Of a stretch of 64,000 nucleotides of DNA, positions 60,807-64,000 are shown one piece after another. How positions within the stretch are numbered: position 1 is the stretch's first letter; each line of letters opens with the position of its first letter. The notes beneath the pieces were generated by a model. That model was not told the origin of the DNA. It was given only the letters and a program-made list of their open reading frames with translations, and searched no databases. This DNA comes from Chlorocebus sabaeus. Lineage: Eukaryota > Chordata > Mammalia > Primates > Cercopithecidae. Made by a program: the position numbers and the translations under genes. The DNA lies in assembly GCF_047675955.1 (NCBI RefSeq), contig NC_132914.1, positions 45,904,521 to 45,968,520 on the forward strand. Reading direction: 5' to 3'.

Positions 60807-62438
60807 TTTTCAGTGTGATGATGACTTAAAAACTCAGCATCACAAGATGGGTATATGTCTGAGCGTATCTTCTCTTTTAGCACCCTTCTGAGATCATACT
60901 CCAGAAATGCACATTTACAAGCAAACACATACTCCAAACTGTCAGAAAATCACCTCCCATAGCCTCACACCATCAAAGCTTTTTGTCAAATTTTATCATG
61001 ACATTTCATGGCAGTCCCCATTCTTCAGCCTTATGATTTCTGAATCATGAACTTATACTGTTTTTTTCAATAGAAACAAAAATAATTAAAACTTACTTAG
61101 GATTTGACTATAAGAAAATGCCATCTGGAGATGTCATATTCCAGTCTCTAGAATTATTGTCAGTGGGAAGAGAGGAAAACTAGGAAGGTAGATGATTCAG
61201 AAAAGAAGAAAGTCACTAGAAACTAGTAACATCTTGATTTTCCTCATTACTATTCTATCTTCCCAAAGGTAGTACTACTAACAACCCTAGAAAAATGAAA
61301 GCTAAAGTGTATTTTTTCATCATTAACTTGAAATCTGAATCTATTTTCCATAAAATTTAGTTTAGAAAGGTATTTTGCTTTTGAGAGCTTCTCTTGGTGG
61401 GCCTTGAGAACACTGAGACTTAGGGTTGTCCCAACCTGAATTTGCCTCAGAAGGTGAGATTAAGAAGTTTTGGGTGGATACAGAGGGATAAAAGTGATAA
61501 ACTATTCTCTGCCCCATTCATCTATATTGGGATTAACCTACTGAAACGTTTCCCTTCGTTTACCTGGGCTGTCTCTGTTCCCGCAATCTGGGATGCAGAT
61601 GCTGTAACCCCTCTTTTTAGGGCAGTTCTTCAGGTTAGGTATTAGTTTTCTCTACTGTGGACTCAGTGATGCCAACCAACCCCATCAGAAGGACTTCCTG
61701 GTCCTGTTTCTAGATTGCAATCAGAAGACCATTTCTTGTTCCTATAGCATTCAGGATTAAGACTTCTTGTTAAACTGAGTTAAATTTTGCATAACCCTAA
61801 GAAACAAGAGGAAGGGGAAGAGGGCAAAGTCCTGTTTTCAGGCGTTGTTAGTGACATTAAAGAAATTTCTGAAAGATTCTGGCCTAAAGCCTAGGATCCA
61901 TTGAGATACACAGTACAGAGAGTTAGCTGAAGGACCTTTCAATCTCTACTCGACTTTGTTGCCCTGGCTTCTACTTCCAGTTTCATCCTTTACTATCATG
62001 ACCTCTGCTGTCCTACCATAGTTTATAACTTCAAGCAAAGAGGCAGATAAGTATTCGGAGCTATGGAACCTCAGGGAAGAATCGCTAACCTGTCTTGCAA
62101 AGGATTACGGGTCCAAAGGAAATATAAATCTTCCGAAGACAAAGAAGGGATGCTAGCCCCATCATAAACTCCTTCCTCACTGTTCACTACTTTGTTTTCT
62201 GGCAGATAATTCTCAAAAACCACCTACCAGTATTCTGTATATTGAATTTGTGTGTGTTTCCTTATAAACACAGGCAATGAGCCCCATTCCTTCTCTCCAG
62301 CTCTGCCCTTCTAAACTCCCTATCTCCCTGATCACCCAAGTGCCCTATCTCACCTACTTTGTGAACTTCCAAGACTCTTACAGATTCAAACTCTTGGAAC
62401 TCCAGGATCTGTTTCTGAGTGTGGTTCTGGCCTCAACC
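60807..62438. other. Unassigned intergenic sequence
   Basis: About 1.6 kb with no repeat family that I recognise. Short open frames at 61442-61645 and 62277-62492 have no recognisable domain, and the second runs into the LTR. No splice-bounded exon could be argued by eye. Confidence 0.5.
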
Positions 62439-62953
62439 TGCCGAGACCAGCTCCATCAGGAAGACCCTAACCCAGCAGCACTAGAGGAATGAAAGACACG
62501 CACACACAGAAATACAGAGGTGTGAAGTGGGTAATCAGGGGTCTCACAGCCTTCAGAGCTGAGAGCCCCGAACAGAGATTTACCCACATATTTATTAACA
62601 GCAAACCAGTCATTAGCATTGTTTCTATAGATATTAAATTAACTAAAAGTATCCCTTATGGGAAACTAAGAGATGGGCCAAATTAAATGAATAGGTTGGG
62701 CTAGTTAACTGCAGCAGGAGCATGTCCATAAGGCATAAATTGCTCAAGCTACTGTTTGTGGCTTAAGAATGCCTTTAAGTGGTTTTCCACCCTGGGCAGG
62801 CCAGGTGTTCCTTGCCCTCATTCCGGTAAATCCACAACCTTCCAGCTTGGGCGTTAGGGCCATTATGAACATGCTACAGTGCTGCAGAGATTTTGTTCAT
62901 GGCCAGTTTTGGGGCCAGTTTATGGCCGGATTTTGGGGAGCTTGCTCCCAACA
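62439..62953 (-). mobile_element. Solo LTR, same family as 22458-22975
   Basis: The 515-base LTR has TG...CA ends (minus strand starts TGTTGGGAGCAAGC and ends CTCGGCA) and an antisense AATAAA at 62591-62596. The nearest flanks are caacc (62434-62438) and cagcc (62954-62958), possibly a 5-base duplication with one change. It lacks the 32-base internal duplication of the other copy and retains a segment ('agagctgagagccccgaaca') that the other has lost. Confidence 0.85.
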
Positions 62954-63469
62954 CAGCCCCTTAAGGTACAGTTTCTAGAATTGAGTCACAGTTCATTCAA
63001 AAAAGCTACGGTAGGAAATCTTAGAGCCAAAAGAGTTCCCATAGGTTGAACTCCTGATTCCAGGGGGAATATTCCTGAGTTTTACCACAGGGTACCCTTC
63101 TGACTCTAATGTCTGGCCCTGAAGGCATTATGTAGCTCAGATTACAGCTATAGGCCAGGAGAGAGCCAGCTTCTAAGAAAAGAGATAGATTTTCAGAAGT
63201 GTACCCTTGTACATAGAGGAGCTCTGTGGAAATTAAACAGCATCTCAGTCTAGGTGCTAGCATTCCAAATTCCTGTCATATACTCCTGCAGACTATCCTG
63301 TCAGGGAGAAAGATGTTGCCCAGAACTTCCTCTAAAAGTGTCTATTTGTGCTCTTACTTTTTTAGTTCCTCAATTGCAATTCAGGTACTTTTGGGGACCT
63401 GAGTGAAACCAATGTCCCTTTTACCTTGTGGTAGGTGCTTAACTCCAGTAAAAATTTCATTTGTTTCAT
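62954..63469. other. No recognised feature
   Basis: Non-repetitive intergenic sequence by eye. The 80-codon antisense frame at 63021-63263 has no recognisable motif. Confidence 0.45.
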
Positions 63470-63640
63470 TTGTTTTCTACCACAGCCTTACGAAGTAAGT
63501 ACTATTACCCCTTTTAACAGATAGAGAACAGATAGAGAAGTAATTTGATCATGTTAGTTTTAATTATAGAGTTTAATTACAGAATTAGGACTTGAATCTA
63601 GGCTTTTCTAAGGCCAAGGCCTCTGTTCTTTCCATTTGCC
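63470..63640 (-). mobile_element. MIR, antisense
   Basis: Phrases 'actattacccctttt', 'aggacttgaatctaggct' and 'ggcctctgttctttcca' match the antisense MIR core and 5' part. Confidence 0.65.
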
Positions 63641-63816
63641 ATGAGGCTGGTCATCACTCAATTAGGAATTCAATTTCTAAAGGGATCCAGGAAAGAAAGA
63701 ATGAAATCTTCTAACTCCATCATTCCAGAGGCTACTTTAGATCTGATGATAACTATCATTAAGAAGAGGAGGGCTGCTCTGCCTATGAAGTATCCATTAT
63801 TTTTTCCTTTTACATT

Positions 63817-64000
63817 TTTTTTTTTTTTTTTTTTTTTGAGACGGAGTCTCACTCTGTCACCCAGGCTGGAGTGCAGTGGTGCGATCTCGGCTCACTGCAA
63901 GCTCTACCTCCTGGGTTCACGCCATTCTCTTGCCTCAGCCTCCTGAGTAGCCAGGACTAAAGGTGCCCACCACCACGCCGGGCTAATTTTTTGTATTTTT
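63817..64000 (-). mobile_element. Alu (AluY/S-like), antisense, cut by window end
   Basis: A 21-T tail is followed by gagacggagtctcactctgt and most of one Alu arm. The element continues beyond base 64000. Confidence 0.93.

Noticed and set aside
22458..62953. The two matching LTRs as the two ends of a single 40-kb provirus
   Set aside because: One lies inside L1-B and each has its own flanks; no retroviral internal sequence lies between them. They are separate solo LTRs.

Overview
The window reads as primate, most likely human, genomic DNA from an AT-rich, gene-poor, LINE-1-rich region. It holds Alu elements, primate-type L1 elements with full 5'UTRs, MaLR and HERV LTRs, MIR, L2, MER1/MER2-type DNA transposons and a TTCC microsatellite. 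I found no host protein-coding exon, tRNA, rRNA, CRISPR array or prokaryotic feature. The long open frames are L1 ORF1/ORF2 pieces or shadows of repeats. I did not find a new coding system. What stands out is the insertion history and how some L1 copies were made.

Layout. Bases 1-11.6 kb are an ancient L1 (minus) broken by three Alus, an old L1 3' fragment, an MST-type LTR and a full-length primate L1 ('L1-A', 508-6747, plus) that appears to carry a 3' transduction. 12.1-15.0 kb is mostly unassigned sequence with a perfect (TTCC)n tract and an AluJ. 15.0-25.6 kb is a second ancient L1 (minus) interrupted by an L1 3' fragment, three Alus and 'L1-B' (18212-24128, minus), which itself contains a solo LTR. 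25.7-36.6 kb is an older mosaic: L2, MLT1 with a HERV-K-like solo LTR inside, MER1A, MER2 with an Alu inside, MIRs, Alus and candidate LTRs.

36.6-59.2 kb is a deep nest. An old full-length L1 (plus, about 7 kb once insertions are removed) has a degenerate ~60-bp tandem array in its 5'UTR. It is split by 'L1-C' (41275-47466), 'L1-D' (48256-50055), an MST-type LTR (50339-50722), 'L1-E' (51881-57886, with a 440-bp inverted L1 3' fragment inside) and an Alu. 59.2-64.0 kb holds an ancient L1/HAL1 ORF1 remnant, MER2 and hAT fragments, a second copy of the LTR family seen at 22.5 kb, a MIR and an Alu cut by the window end.

L1-C is the best preserved element: ORF1 is uninterrupted (338 codons) and ORF2 is broken by one 1-base deletion. 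L1-B and L1-E both lack most of the 5'UTR, and each deletion runs from the same GT donor-like position to an AG acceptor-like position. This is what retrotransposition of a spliced L1 RNA would leave. Target-site duplications (TSDs), read directly, fix the ends of most younger insertions and therefore their relative order.
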